Below the pieces are notes generated by a model, which was not told the DNA's origin, made no database searches, and saw nothing but the letters and a program-made list of their open reading frames with translations. A stretch of 53,996 bases of DNA from Bacteroidota bacterium (GTDB lineage Bacteria > Bacteroidota > Bacteroidia > M30B66). Of this stretch, positions 33,196 to 41,285 are shown piece by piece. The first letter of the stretch is position 1. Each line of letters starts with the position of its first letter. A program made the position numbers and the translations under genes. The DNA lies in the NCBI GenBank assembly GCA_947460255.1, contig CANHIS010000015.1:1-53996 (forward strand), written 5' to 3'.

Positions 33196-33934
33196 CTTTT
33201 GCTGGTTTTAGCGTTTTTCCTTCTTGATGGATGCGCGTAATGGCCGCTTCAATTCCACTTCGAACCTTTAAGTTTTCAGGAATAACTTTTAACTCTCCTT
33301 CATGTTTCAATAAATACGAATCGCCTCCATTCACCAAATAGTCGGAGGTGAGTACATTATATAATGTCTTTTCCTTCTTAGGATCTCCATTCACCGACCA
33401 AGATTTCAATTGGCCATTTTCTATTTCCATCCGGATTCCAGAAATGGGAGATCCTCCCTTAGCAGCAATCAATTTGAGCATGCCTTCCACTTGCGTAGTG
33501 TTCATTTGTATAACCTGTAACTGATTCTCAAAGGGCATCAATTCGAAAACCATCGATCTAGTAATTGCTCCTTTGGGCCACTCTACGCGCAATCCGCCAT
33601 GATTCAAAAAGCAAATATCAATGGAACTATTGCTCTGTAAGCTCATTTCATTTCGTAGAATGTCGGTGATCAAGCTGCCCAAACTTCCTTCAGGTAATTC
33701 TTTTGTGGCACTTGCATCGCTGAAACACAGGGTTTCTGCCATGCTTTTCTGCAAGGGTTCACGATACGGAGCTATGATGGCTTCAATTTTTGCATCCTCC
33801 GCAGTGAGGTATCCTTTCCCAATTTCATAAGGCAACTGTGGCTCCGGTCCTTGACTCACCATTTTGCTGCAAGCAGAAATTGCTAGTAGTAAAATCAGGT
33901 GAATAAACCTCTTGATAAATAGTTTTTGGGGCAT
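33164..33934 (-). CDS. 5'-nucleotidase C-terminal-domain lipoprotein
   Basis: A 256-residue lipoprotein precursor (lipobox LLAISAC, cysteine near residue 22). The mature part is the substrate-binding domain of UshA-type 5'-nucleotidases alone: DICFLNHGGLRVEWPKGAI, LMPFENQLQVIQM and the base-stacking loop VLTSDYLVNGGDSY. The catalytic half is the downstream gene overlapping by 32 bases. Splitting of UshA into two adjacent genes is familiar in Bacteroidota. They presumably assemble into one enzyme in the periplasm. A TAnnTTTG promoter element lies 22 bases before the start. Divergent from the thioesterase gene. Confidence 0.92.
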   Translation of the reverse strand: MPQKLFIKRFIHLILLLAISACSKMVSQGPEPQLPYEIGKGYLTAEDAKIEAIIAPYREPLQKSMAETLCFSDASATKELPEGSLGSLITDILRNEMSLQSNSSIDICFLNHGGLRVEWPKGAITRSMVFELMPFENQLQVIQMNTTQVEGMLKLIAAKGGSPISGIRMEIENGQLKSWSVNGDPKKEKTLYNVLTSDYLVNGGDSYLLKHEGELKVIPENLKVRSGIEAAITRIHQEGKTLKPAKDGRIQKVTTP

Positions 33935-33956
33935 TCTTGCGTTTCGTTTTAACAGG

Positions 33957-33964
33957 CAAATTTA
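33957..33964 (-). promoter_or_regulatory. -7 promoter element (TAAATTTG) of the split 5'-nucleotidase operon
   Basis: Exact TAnnTTTG on the minus strand, 22 bases upstream of the ATG at 33934. Confidence 0.5.
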
Positions 33965-34006
33965 CCTTGTCGGAATGATGGAATTCCGTGATCCATCAAA
34001 TTTAAT

Positions 34007-34411
34007 ATGTTTCAACACGAAACCTACATTAGAGTAAGATATTCTGAAACCGACCAAATGGGATTTGTTTATTACGGACACTATGCCACATACTTCGAAG
34101 TAGCCCGTGTAGAAGCGTTGAGAAGCATCGGTTGCCCATACAAAGCCCTTGAGGAAGCTGGTATTTTGATGCCTGTTACCGAGTTTTCGATTCAGTATTT
34201 AAAGCCCGGCAAGTACGACGACTTGTTGAAAGTCATCACAACTATCGAAGAATTTCCGATGAGTCGCATTCGTTTTCATTACAAAACGTTTAATGAGGCT
34301 AACGAGCAAATTAATAAAGCTACAACCGAATTGGTTTTTTTATCTGCATCGAACATGCGCCCGGGAAGAGTTCCTGAGTTTATTCGATCGGCGCTGCAAC
34401 CTTATTTTTAA
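34007..34411 (+). CDS. YbgC/FadM-type acyl-CoA thioesterase
   Basis: A 134-residue single hotdog-fold protein, normal for the YbgC family. The diagnostic active-site segment is RYSETDQMGFVYYGHYATYFEVARVE, with the catalytic aspartate in TDQMG and the following tyrosine and histidine. ILMPVTEFSIQYLKPGKYDD is also typical. It hydrolyses acyl-CoA thioesters in the cytoplasm; chain-length preference is not evident. It is followed after 34 bases by the DUF4294-type gene and starts a short plus-strand unit that runs to 35075. Confidence 0.92.
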   Translation: MFQHETYIRVRYSETDQMGFVYYGHYATYFEVARVEALRSIGCPYKALEEAGILMPVTEFSIQYLKPGKYDDLLKVITTIEEFPMSRIRFHYKTFNEANEQINKATTELVFLSASNMRPGRVPEFIRSALQPYF

Positions 34412-34445
34412 TCTGGCATATAAATTGGCAGTCGACTTTTCAACT

Positions 34446-35075
34446 ATGCGTTACGTCCTCATCTTACTTTTCTCCACACTGATATTGCAGGTAAATGCCC
34501 AAATCAGATTGAAGGAGCGTATCCTCATGTCGGAGACCCCAAAGCCGGTTGCATTGAAAGTTCATTATATCATTGGCGACAATGGCGATACAATCCCAAC
34601 GGTTACACTCGAACCTATAACTGTAGCCGAAGCCCGTGTGTTTGCCTCGAAACGAGAAGAGCGTAAATGGAGCCGTTTGAAACGCGATGTGGCGAAAGTG
34701 TATCCGTACTCAAAATTAGCTGGTAAAAAACTCAAGCAGTACAATGATGCAATGGCATTGATGAATCCTAAAGAGCAGAAAAAAATGCTCAAGAAAGCTG
34801 AAGATGAATTGAAGGCTGAGTTTGAAGGCGACATCAGAAACATGACGCTTAATCAAGGAAGAATCCTGATAAAATTAATAGACCGAGAATCTGGTAATAC
34901 GTCTTATGGACTTGTGAAAGATCTTCGTGGTTCTTTTCAAGCCGTTTTCTGGCAATCGGTTGCTAGGATCTTTAAAACAAATCTGAAGTCTTCCTACGAT
35001 CCAAATGCAAATACCGAAGACCGAATGATTGAAGACATCATCGTTTCTATTGAAGACGGAACTTTCGTGAATTAA
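34446..35075 (+). CDS. DUF4294-type exported protein of unknown function
   Basis: A 209-residue protein with a signal peptide (MRYVLILLFSTLILQVNAQ). The core is a charged, helical region: EARVFASKREERKWSRLKRD, AKVYPYSKLAGKKLKQY, then MNPKEQKKMLKKAEDELKAE and NMTLNQGRILIKLIDRESG. This fits the Bacteroidota-specific DUF4294 family as I remember it. No enzymatic residues recognised. The frame is open further upstream, into the thioesterase gene, but the signal peptide marks the ATG at 34446 as the start. The stop overlaps that of the convergent dehydrogenase gene by 4 bases. Function unknown. Confidence 0.8.
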   Translation: MRYVLILLFSTLILQVNAQIRLKERILMSETPKPVALKVHYIIGDNGDTIPTVTLEPITVAEARVFASKREERKWSRLKRDVAKVYPYSKLAGKKLKQYNDAMALMNPKEQKKMLKKAEDELKAEFEGDIRNMTLNQGRILIKLIDRESGNTSYGLVKDLRGSFQAVFWQSVARIFKTNLKSSYDPNANTEDRMIEDIIVSIEDGTFVN

Positions 35076-35962
35076 CGTTTAAACTGCGCAGCAACGATTA
35101 AATCTTTCTTTCCTGCGGAATAATCGTAAAATCCAACCCCACTTTTCACGCCTAGATGCCCAGCTGTTACCATATTCACCAACAATGGAGCTGGAGCATA
35201 TTTAGGGTTTCCAAAACCATCTTGCAAAACACGTAAAATCGAGAGACAAATGTCTAATCCGATAAAATCGGCTAATTGAAGTGGCCCCATCGGGTGTGCC
35301 ATTCCAAGTTTCATTACTGTATCGATTTCATGCACACCAGCAACTCCTTCACTCAAAGTGATAATGGCTTCATTGATCATAGGCATCAAGATCTTATTCG
35401 CCACAAATCCTGGATAATCATTTACGATTACTGGGATTTTTGACAATGACTCAGATGTCTTGAAAATTAAATCACTTGTTTCCTTCGATGTTGAATAACC
35501 ATTAATGATCTCCACCAATTTCATTACCGGTACTGGATTCATAAAGTGCATTCCAATTACACGGTCGGCACGTTTAGTTACCGCTGCAATTCTGGTGATG
35601 GATATGGATGATGTATTTGAAGCAAGAATGCAGCTAGGCTTGCAAACTTCATCAAGTTTTCTGAAGATTGATGATTTAATTTCGAAGTTTTCGGATGCTG
35701 CTTCCACTACTAAATCTGCATCCGCAGCGCGAGAATCAATCGATGTAGCAGTGGTAATTAAGCCCAATGCAGCCACTTTTTGTTCTTCAGTTACTTGCTG
35801 CTTTATCACTTGGCGTTCAAAGTTGGATTGGATGGTTTTCAAACCTTTTTCCAAGGCACTTTCATTTGCGTCGATCAACAATACAGGATATCCGAATTGA
35901 GCAAAGGTGTGTGCGATACCATTTCCCATGGTGCCTGCGCCTACAACAACTACTTTTTGCAT
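35072..35962 (-). CDS. 3-hydroxyacyl-CoA (3-hydroxybutyryl-CoA) dehydrogenase
   Basis: A 296-residue NAD(P)-dependent dehydrogenase. The start is the ATG at 35962, which gives the classic N-terminus MQKVVVVGAGTMGNGIAHTF (GxGxxG). The active-site region is RVIGMHFMNPVPVMKLVEI with the catalytic histidine, and the C-terminal domain has NDYPGFVANKILMPMINEAI followed by KLGMAHPMGPLQLADFIGLD. It interconverts 3-hydroxyacyl-CoA and 3-oxoacyl-CoA in fatty-acid or butanoate metabolism. The size matches HbdA/PaaH-type single-domain enzymes. It is 63 bases after the sugar transferase gene on the same strand and convergent with the DUF4294-type gene. Substrate chain length not determined. Confidence 0.93.
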   Translation of the reverse strand: MQKVVVVGAGTMGNGIAHTFAQFGYPVLLIDANESALEKGLKTIQSNFERQVIKQQVTEEQKVAALGLITTATSIDSRAADADLVVEAASENFEIKSSIFRKLDEVCKPSCILASNTSSISITRIAAVTKRADRVIGMHFMNPVPVMKLVEIINGYSTSKETSDLIFKTSESLSKIPVIVNDYPGFVANKILMPMINEAIITLSEGVAGVHEIDTVMKLGMAHPMGPLQLADFIGLDICLSILRVLQDGFGNPKYAPAPLLVNMVTAGHLGVKSGVGFYDYSAGKKDLIVAAQFKR

Positions 35963-36025
35963 GTGGTTAATTTTGGGATTGCAAAGAAAGTAATTCCGAC
36001 CCAAAAATGTTCAATGTGGTTGCAA

Positions 36026-37462
36026 TTACTTGCCTCGGCCTTGGAGAACAATTAAGGCTGTGTAAATCATGATCTTAAAATCCAGGGCAAGCGTCATGTT
36101 TTCGATATACAAGATATCGTATTTCAAACGCTCAACCATTTCAGGTACATTTTCGGCGTATCCGAATTTCACTTGGCCCCAGCCAGTAATTCCCGGACGA
36201 ACCTTGTGCAAAAGGCGATAATGTGGTGCTACTTCAACAATTTGATCGATAAAATGCTGGCGTTCTGGACGAGGTCCAACAATCGACATAGAACCGATCA
36301 ACACATTGTAAAACTGTGGAATTTCGTCGAGTCGTGTTTTGCGCATAAACCTACCGAAAGGCGTAATACGACTGTCGAATTTGCTGCTCAATTGTGGACC
36401 GCGAGATTCGGCATCCTTGTACATTGAGCGAAATTTGTAAATTTTGAAAGGCTTTCCGTTTAAACCTATTCGATAATGGAAGTAGAAAATTGGACCAGGC
36501 GAACCCAATTTCACAATCATTGCTGTGATTAGAAACACAGGAAACAATCCAACCAGAACCAAAACCGAAACCACTATATCAAACATTCTCTTGAAGGAAC
36601 GTTGCCAAACTGGCATCAATGCTCGATTAAGTTCAATAACTGGGGCGCCAAAAATGGCCGACATTTTTACAGAACCGAGCAAAATATCGGTGATGTCGGG
36701 AATTACTTTGATATAAACTGTGGTAAGTTCGAGCTCCGTGAGGATTCTTCCGAGATATCCATGTTCGCTGTTTTCTGGCGCAACAATTACTTCCTCCACA
36801 TCGAGTTCACGAACAATGCTGCTAAGATTTTCGAACGATCCAACATTGGTTAATGTTGAAGCTAACTCTTTGTTCAAGCTTCCATTAACGGGGATATAAC
36901 CAAGAAAATGGTTTCCAGAACTGATAGTTTGTTCAGATATTTTCTTGAAGGTATCCCAAGATTTTTGCCCTGAACCCACTAACAAGGTATTGAACTTGAT
37001 TTTTCCACTTTGGATTCTTCGAGAATTCCAGGTTGAAACAATGGCTCGCTGAATAATCGTAATTCCTGTGTGGGCGCCAAACAATGCTAGAAATGAAGAA
37101 TAATAGTACTGGTAGGATGGAACAAAATCGTCGAGTGAAATAGTGAAAAACAACAAAGTGCATCCTATCAAACTAAGTAGAAGCGTGTTACCTACAATGC
37201 CAAGTCGCGACTTTCTGAAAACATCGTGGTAGCTTCCACTCATTTGATAAAAAACAATCCAAGCAGCTGGAATGATCAATAAGCCAAGCCAATAATTTTG
37301 GTCGAAAACCAAGTCTATTTCATAACCAAAACGGATGGGTTCGATGTAGATCTTTCGAAAGATGTAGTAAACCGTCCAGCCTGCACCTGCTGAAAGCAGA
37401 TCCGCGAGGGCTTGAATGATCGCCTGATTTCTATCTCTTCTTGTTGCAATCACTCCGATCAA
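36026..37462 (-). CDS. WbaP/WcaJ-type polyprenyl glycosylphosphotransferase
   Basis: A 478-residue membrane protein that starts an exopolysaccharide by transferring sugar-1-phosphate to undecaprenyl phosphate. The N-terminal part has four to five hydrophobic segments (to about residue 145), followed by a Rossmann-like region (NTLLVGSGQKSWDTFKKI). The C-terminal catalytic domain begins with a re-entrant helix (RMFDIVVSVLVLVGLFPVFL) and has GSPGPIFYFHYRIGLNGKPF, FRSMYKDAE, MRKTRLDEIPQFYNVLIG, MSIVGPRPER and RPGITGWGQV. It is the last gene of a unit with the lipoprotein (4-base overlap) and the Gfo/Idh oxidoreductase. Donor sugar not determined. Confidence 0.94.
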   Translation of the reverse strand: MIGVIATRRDRNQAIIQALADLLSAGAGWTVYYIFRKIYIEPIRFGYEIDLVFDQNYWLGLLIIPAAWIVFYQMSGSYHDVFRKSRLGIVGNTLLLSLIGCTLLFFTISLDDFVPSYQYYYSSFLALFGAHTGITIIQRAIVSTWNSRRIQSGKIKFNTLLVGSGQKSWDTFKKISEQTISSGNHFLGYIPVNGSLNKELASTLTNVGSFENLSSIVRELDVEEVIVAPENSEHGYLGRILTELELTTVYIKVIPDITDILLGSVKMSAIFGAPVIELNRALMPVWQRSFKRMFDIVVSVLVLVGLFPVFLITAMIVKLGSPGPIFYFHYRIGLNGKPFKIYKFRSMYKDAESRGPQLSSKFDSRITPFGRFMRKTRLDEIPQFYNVLIGSMSIVGPRPERQHFIDQIVEVAPHYRLLHKVRPGITGWGQVKFGYAENVPEMVERLKYDILYIENMTLALDFKIMIYTALIVLQGRGK

Positions 37463-38313
37463 TAAATAATTTTCATGTTATCGATCAGGATTTCCAACGG
37501 TTCTGATCCTGCAGTTTTGAGCGAATAAAAATACACGCGGTAATTGGATGCGTTCAGCTGTTCACTTACAGCTCTGGTCATCGTGATGTAAATTTTTTTC
37601 CATTCTTCGCTCTTGTTTAAGTTGATGAGCTCAGTATTTTGGATCCCAGAAGATGGATAATATGACTTCAGTCCAACGCTTAACACGTGAGTGGTTTTAT
37701 AATCGAACTCTAAATAAATCACAGTGCCTTGTTTAGGCAGTGAAATCGTTTCAACAAATTGAAATTCAACAAATCCTGAATCACGATTTAGTTGTGCGAT
37801 CATCGATCCATTGCCTTCGAAAACTTTAGCGGGATCGTTGGTGATGCCAATTGTTGTATCTGTTCCTCCAGATGCTTCTAGTTTGCTGCCTGATATATCA
37901 TCAAAATTGGCTAAAAATGCAAACTGTAAAGAATCGAAATAACTTACTGTTGGTTGTAATTCTAGACTTTCACCCGGAACCAGATTTCCAGTAGTTTGGT
38001 AAAAACGATAGAATGGGTAAGGTGCACGAAGTGACGAAATACCATTGATTTTAACCCCTGCGCCAATTGCTATATTTCGGTTTCCCGTTTCGAGAACTGG
38101 AATGTCGCATGGAAGCTCAAATGCACCTACCAGATTGTCGTCGATGTAAATCCACGCATCTGTAATGTTTGAAGAATTTGTGCCTTGTGTTATCGCCTCG
38201 GTCGTTACTGGAATAGTATTCACTCGAATGTAGGCAGGAACACCTTTATCGGTTGAACAAGCCGAAAGCATCAGAACAAACAAAAGGAGAATTAACGTGT
38301 AGCGTTTTACCAT
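37459..38313 (-). CDS. Lipoprotein of unknown function in a polysaccharide-initiation operon
   Basis: A 284-residue lipoprotein precursor with lipobox LMLSAC near residue 19. The mature protein is mostly beta-strand. A small N-terminal domain (AYIRVNTIPVTTE to LRAPYPFYRFY) is followed by a jelly-roll-like domain (about 150-284: SMIAQLNRDSGFVEFQF, GTVIYLEFDYKTTHVLSVGL, ILIDNMKIIY) that resembles carbohydrate-binding beta-sandwiches in outline only. I do not recognise a family. It is 2 bases after the Gfo/Idh gene and overlaps the initiating transferase gene by 4, so a role in envelope glycan metabolism is likely but unproven. Confidence 0.82.
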   Translation of the reverse strand: MVKRYTLILLLFVLMLSACSTDKGVPAYIRVNTIPVTTEAITQGTNSSNITDAWIYIDDNLVGAFELPCDIPVLETGNRNIAIGAGVKINGISSLRAPYPFYRFYQTTGNLVPGESLELQPTVSYFDSLQFAFLANFDDISGSKLEASGGTDTTIGITNDPAKVFEGNGSMIAQLNRDSGFVEFQFVETISLPKQGTVIYLEFDYKTTHVLSVGLKSYYPSSGIQNTELINLNKSEEWKKIYITMTRAVSEQLNASNYRVYFYSLKTAGSEPLEILIDNMKIIY

Positions 38314-38315
38314 CG

Positions 38316-39302
38316 TTAGGCCAATAGATTTGGAGAAAGATTCAGTTTGTCGATGATTTTATATGCGACATCCAGAGCCTGCAATCCATCTGATGCTGTT
38401 ACCACCGGGTCCGTTTGATTAACGATGGCCTCAGCAAAACTTTCTAATTCTGCTTTTATTGCATTTGTTGGTAAAATTGTTGGCTTCTCTAAGAAGATTT
38501 CTTTCATGCCGCGGTTTTCACCCAAATCGATTGTAAGAGAAAGTGGATCGGGCTCTCCTTCAATGGCCGACATCCGAATCACTTCAGTTTCTTTTTCCAA
38601 AAAATCTACACTTATATATGCATCACGTTGGAAGAACCGTGTTTTTCGCATGTTCTTCATCGACAAACGGCTAGCTGTGAGATTCGCCACACATCCATTG
38701 TCGAATTCAATTCTTGCATTGGCAATATCTGGTGTGTCGCTCACTACTGAAACGCCGCTAGCGCTGATCTTTCGAACTGCACTCTTGACGCTTTTAAGCA
38801 CAATGTCGATATCGTGGATCATTAAATCGAGCACGACAGAAACATCTGTTCCGCGTGGATTGAATTGAGCCAATCGATGGGTTTCGATAAACATCGGATT
38901 ATTCAAGAAAGGCTGTGCTGCCGAAAATGCAGGATTAAATCTTTCCACATGGCCAACTTGCACTTTCTTACCGGCTTCAACCGATAGCTGCATGATTTCA
39001 CGCGCTTCATCTACTGTGGTGGCAATCGGTTTTTCGATGAAAATGTGTCGACTCATGCGAAGTGCCTTGCACGCATACTGGTGATGTGCCAAGGTAGGAG
39101 TAACAATATCAACGACTTCGGAGGCCTCAATAAGTGCTTCAGCCGATTCAAACAGTTGGATGCCCGTTTCTGAAGCATAGGCTTGCGCGCGCTCCGTATC
39201 AGAATCGTAAAAGCCTGTAAGATGATAATATTCAGATTCTTGGATGAGTTTTAGGTGGATCTTTCCGAGATGTCCGGCACCAATAACGCCAATCTTAAGC
39301 AT
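38316..39302 (-). CDS. Gfo/Idh/MocA-family oxidoreductase
   Basis: A 328-residue NAD(P)-dependent sugar oxidoreductase. The Rossmann motif IGVIGAGHLGKIHL is at the N-terminus; the conserved EKP is in IFIEKPIATTVDEA near residue 95; the catalytic region VLDLMIHDIDIVL near 165 has the histidine in MIHDID. Enzymes of this family oxidise or reduce nucleotide-activated sugars or inositols. Its operon partners (lipoprotein, WbaP-type transferase) suggest a sugar nucleotide substrate. The start at 39302 is preferred over the GTG at 39320, which coincides with the last base of the -7 element. Confidence 0.92.
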   Translation of the reverse strand: MLKIGVIGAGHLGKIHLKLIQESEYYHLTGFYDSDTERAQAYASETGIQLFESAEALIEASEVVDIVTPTLAHHQYACKALRMSRHIFIEKPIATTVDEAREIMQLSVEAGKKVQVGHVERFNPAFSAAQPFLNNPMFIETHRLAQFNPRGTDVSVVLDLMIHDIDIVLKSVKSAVRKISASGVSVVSDTPDIANARIEFDNGCVANLTASRLSMKNMRKTRFFQRDAYISVDFLEKETEVIRMSAIEGEPDPLSLTIDLGENRGMKEIFLEKPTILPTNAIKAELESFAEAIVNQTDPVVTASDGLQALDVAYKIIDKLNLSPNLLA

Positions 39303-39319
39303 TCTTCCCAATTTTCGCA

Positions 39320-39349
39320 CAAACCTAAACGAAAATCCCTTGCGGCAAA
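39320..39349 (-). promoter_or_regulatory. Promoter of the Gfo/Idh operon (TTTG, 18-base spacer, TAGGTTTG)
   Basis: On the minus strand TTTG at 39346-39349 and TAGGTTTG at 39320-39327 match both elements of the Bacteroidota vegetative promoter with an 18-base spacer. The ATG follows 17 bases later. This is the best full promoter match in the window. Confidence 0.65.
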
Positions 39350-39474
39350 GACTTCGAATTTCTGATTACTTACAAATTACTCATAAAAAATCAACAGTCG
39401 ATTGTGTAATTCCTCTTCTTTCTTTAGAAAATGCAGGCATTGGTGAGCAGTACTTTAGCCTTGAGAACTTATAT

Positions 39475-40125
39475 ATGATTGGGCAGGATACTTACCGACA
39501 CAAAGGATTGAGAAGAAGATTGATCGACGAACTACGCGATTTGAAAATTGCCGATGATCGCACGTTGGAAGCTATGTTGGAAGTTCCTCGCCACCTGTTT
39601 TTTCCCGATCAAGCCTTTGTGGAAAAGGCTTACGAAGACATTGCATTTAAAATCGGCTCTGGTCAAACTATCTCGCATCCAAGCACTGTGGCATTTCAAA
39701 CCACACTGATTTCGCCCAAACGCGGAGATAAAATTCTCGAAATTGGCACTGGAAGCGGCTATCAAACTGCTGTGCTTGTGCAACTTGGTGCTCGTATTTT
39801 TAGCATTGAAAGGCAACATGATTTGCATGTAAGAACCAAAAAACTGCTCGATCTCATGGGTATTTCAGCCCGGTTGTCGTTTGGAGACGGCTATCTCGGA
39901 ATGCCTGGCTTTGCGCCGTTCGACAAAATTCTCGTCACAGCCGGCGCTCCATTTATCCCACAGCCTTTAATCGACCAATTGAAACCGGGCGGTCGCTTGG
40001 TGATTCCTGTTGGCAAAGATGGTACGCAAGAAATGGTGGTGGTGGATAAGGCGCTCGATGGAAGCTTATCGCAATCAGTGCACGGAGAATTTAGGTTCGT
40101 ACCTTTGTTGGAAGACCGAAATTAA
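39475..40125 (+). CDS. pcm: Protein-L-isoaspartate O-methyltransferase
   Basis: A 216-residue SAM-dependent repair enzyme for isoaspartyl residues. Hallmarks are FKIGSGQTISHPSTVAFQT (substrate-binding), DKILEIGTGSGYQTAVLVQLG (SAM motif I), FGDGYLGMPGFAPFDKILVTAGAP and LKPGGRLVIPVG. The usual GQTISQP is GQTISHP here. The frame is open back to 39244, but upstream residues do not look like a PCM N-terminus, so the ATG at 39475 is chosen. Cytoplasmic. Its stop overlaps the convergent smpB stop by 4 bases. The link with cyanophycin, an isoaspartyl-containing polymer, is probably coincidental. Confidence 0.94.
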   Translation: MIGQDTYRHKGLRRRLIDELRDLKIADDRTLEAMLEVPRHLFFPDQAFVEKAYEDIAFKIGSGQTISHPSTVAFQTTLISPKRGDKILEIGTGSGYQTAVLVQLGARIFSIERQHDLHVRTKKLLDLMGISARLSFGDGYLGMPGFAPFDKILVTAGAPFIPQPLIDQLKPGGRLVIPVGKDGTQEMVVVDKALDGSLSQSVHGEFRFVPLLEDRN

Positions 40126-40589
40126 TCGTCGTTTTTTCGCGCTAAATCGCGCTTTACGTCTTTGTTTTTCAACGATTCGCGCTTGTCGTAAAGTTTCTTC
40201 CCTTTTGCCAAAGCAATATCGAGCTTGGCAAATCCCGATTCACTTAAAAACATCTGCAAAGGCACAATTGTCAAGCCTTTGTCTTTCATCTTTGTTCTGA
40301 GTTTGCTCAATTCGACGCGCTGCAGAAGCAATTTGCGGTCGCGTTTGGGCGAATGGTTGTAAATATTGCCTTGCTCATACTCGTCGATGTGCATGTTTCG
40401 AACAAACAATTCGTCTTTCACAAATGCACAAAATGCATCGGTAATGTTGGCTTTTCCAGCGCGAACCGATTTAATTTCGGTACCAGTAAGTTGAATGCCA
40501 GCGGTAAGTTCCATCATGAGCGAATACTCGAAACTGGCGCGTCGGTTTTTAATATTCAGGTTGTTACCTTTATTTCCTTTCGTTGCCAC
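40122..40589 (-). CDS. smpB: SsrA-binding protein SmpB
   Basis: A 155-residue OB-fold protein that delivers tmRNA to stalled ribosomes. Typical segments are NRRASFEYSLMMELTAGIQL, GTEIKSVRAGKANITDAFC, FVRNMHIDEYEQGNIYNH, RDRKLLLQRVELSKL and the basic tail KDVKRDLARKNDD. Length is normal. It begins 4 bases after the DtxR-family regulator gene and is probably co-transcribed with it. No ssrA gene was seen in this window. Confidence 0.97.
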   Translation of the reverse strand: MATKGNKGNNLNIKNRRASFEYSLMMELTAGIQLTGTEIKSVRAGKANITDAFCAFVKDELFVRNMHIDEYEQGNIYNHSPKRDRKLLLQRVELSKLRTKMKDKGLTIVPLQMFLSESGFAKLDIALAKGKKLYDKRESLKNKDVKRDLARKNDD

Positions 40590-40593
40590 GTTT

Positions 40594-41253
40594 TCAGAGT
40601 TTTACAAAAATGCTCGCTGCTGCCTGTCGCGACAACATTATTTCGGGGCCATTGCCCACTTTCACAGAAACAGAACCATCAAATTCGTACTTTCTCAAAA
40701 TGGCTACCCGTGTGCCGGGGATAAGCTGAATGTCTTGTAAATACTGCAAAAACTCTGGTAAATGCACCATAATTCTCGAGACTTCAAATTCCTCTCCTGC
40801 TAATCCGTCTGATAAACTTTTTAATGCCTGTTCTTCAATATGACCTTCATGATCGGGAATTGGATCTCCATGTGGATCGAACTTCGGGAAGTTCAAATAG
40901 CGGTCAAGGTGTTGATACAATCGTTCTGAACTAGTATGTTCGAGTTGCTCGGCAATGTCGTGCACTTCATCCCAGCCAAGGCCTAATCGATCAACCAGAA
41001 AAACTTCCCACAAACGGTGTTTCCTAATGATTTGTAATGCTTTGTTTTTTCCTTCCAAACTCAATTGAACACCTTGGTAAGGTGTGTGATGCAAGAATTT
41101 TTTGTCGCAAAGCTTCTTGATCATATCCGTAACCGACGAGGCCTTGGTTTGCAAAGCATCCGCGATAGCGTTGGTAGAAACATTTCCACCTGTATCGCCG
41201 GCCAATTTAAAAATCGTTTTGAGGTAATTTTCCTCTGTGAAGGAAGTGTTCAT
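40594..41253 (-). CDS. DtxR/MntR-family metal-dependent transcriptional regulator
   Basis: A 219-residue DNA-binding repressor. An N-terminal winged helix (ENYLKTIFKLAGDTGGNVST, ADALQTKASSVTDMIKKLCD) is followed by the metal-binding dimerisation domain (RKHRLWEVFLVDRLGLGWDE, AEQLEHTSSERLYQHLDRYL, FPKFDPHGDPIPD). The C-terminal FeoA/SH3-like domain lies at about 150-219. The metal-ligand pattern and full FeoA-like domain fit iron- or manganese-responsive members. No evident metal transporter gene is adjacent. A -7 element lies only 7 bases upstream of the ATG. smpB follows 4 bases downstream. Confidence 0.93.
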   Translation of the reverse strand: MNTSFTEENYLKTIFKLAGDTGGNVSTNAIADALQTKASSVTDMIKKLCDKKFLHHTPYQGVQLSLEGKNKALQIIRKHRLWEVFLVDRLGLGWDEVHDIAEQLEHTSSERLYQHLDRYLNFPKFDPHGDPIPDHEGHIEEQALKSLSDGLAGEEFEVSRIMVHLPEFLQYLQDIQLIPGTRVAILRKYEFDGSVSVKVGNGPEIMLSRQAAASIFVKL

Positions 41254-41260
41254 CAGGCCG

Positions 41261-41268
41261 CAAAGATA
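41261..41268 (-). promoter_or_regulatory. -7 promoter element (TATCTTTG) of the DtxR-family gene
   Basis: Exact TAnnTTTG on the minus strand with 7 bases to the ATG at 41253, in the 32-base gap after the membrane-protein gene. It predicts a leader of only a few bases. Confidence 0.5.
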
Positions 41269-41285
41269 ATCGTTTGGATTATGGT

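Noticed and set aside
33974-33994. GATGGA...TCCATC hairpin between the 5'-nucleotidase and thioesterase genes
   Set aside because: A 6-bp stem with a 9-base loop in a divergent gap and no T tract; too weak to call an operator or terminator.
34293-34445. N-terminal extension of the DUF4294-type gene into the thioesterase gene
   Set aside because: The added residues lack protein-like features and would hide the signal peptide that begins at 34446.
39244-39474. N-terminal extension of pcm
   Set aside because: The added 77 residues are unlike PCM proteins and overlap the divergent Gfo/Idh promoter and start.
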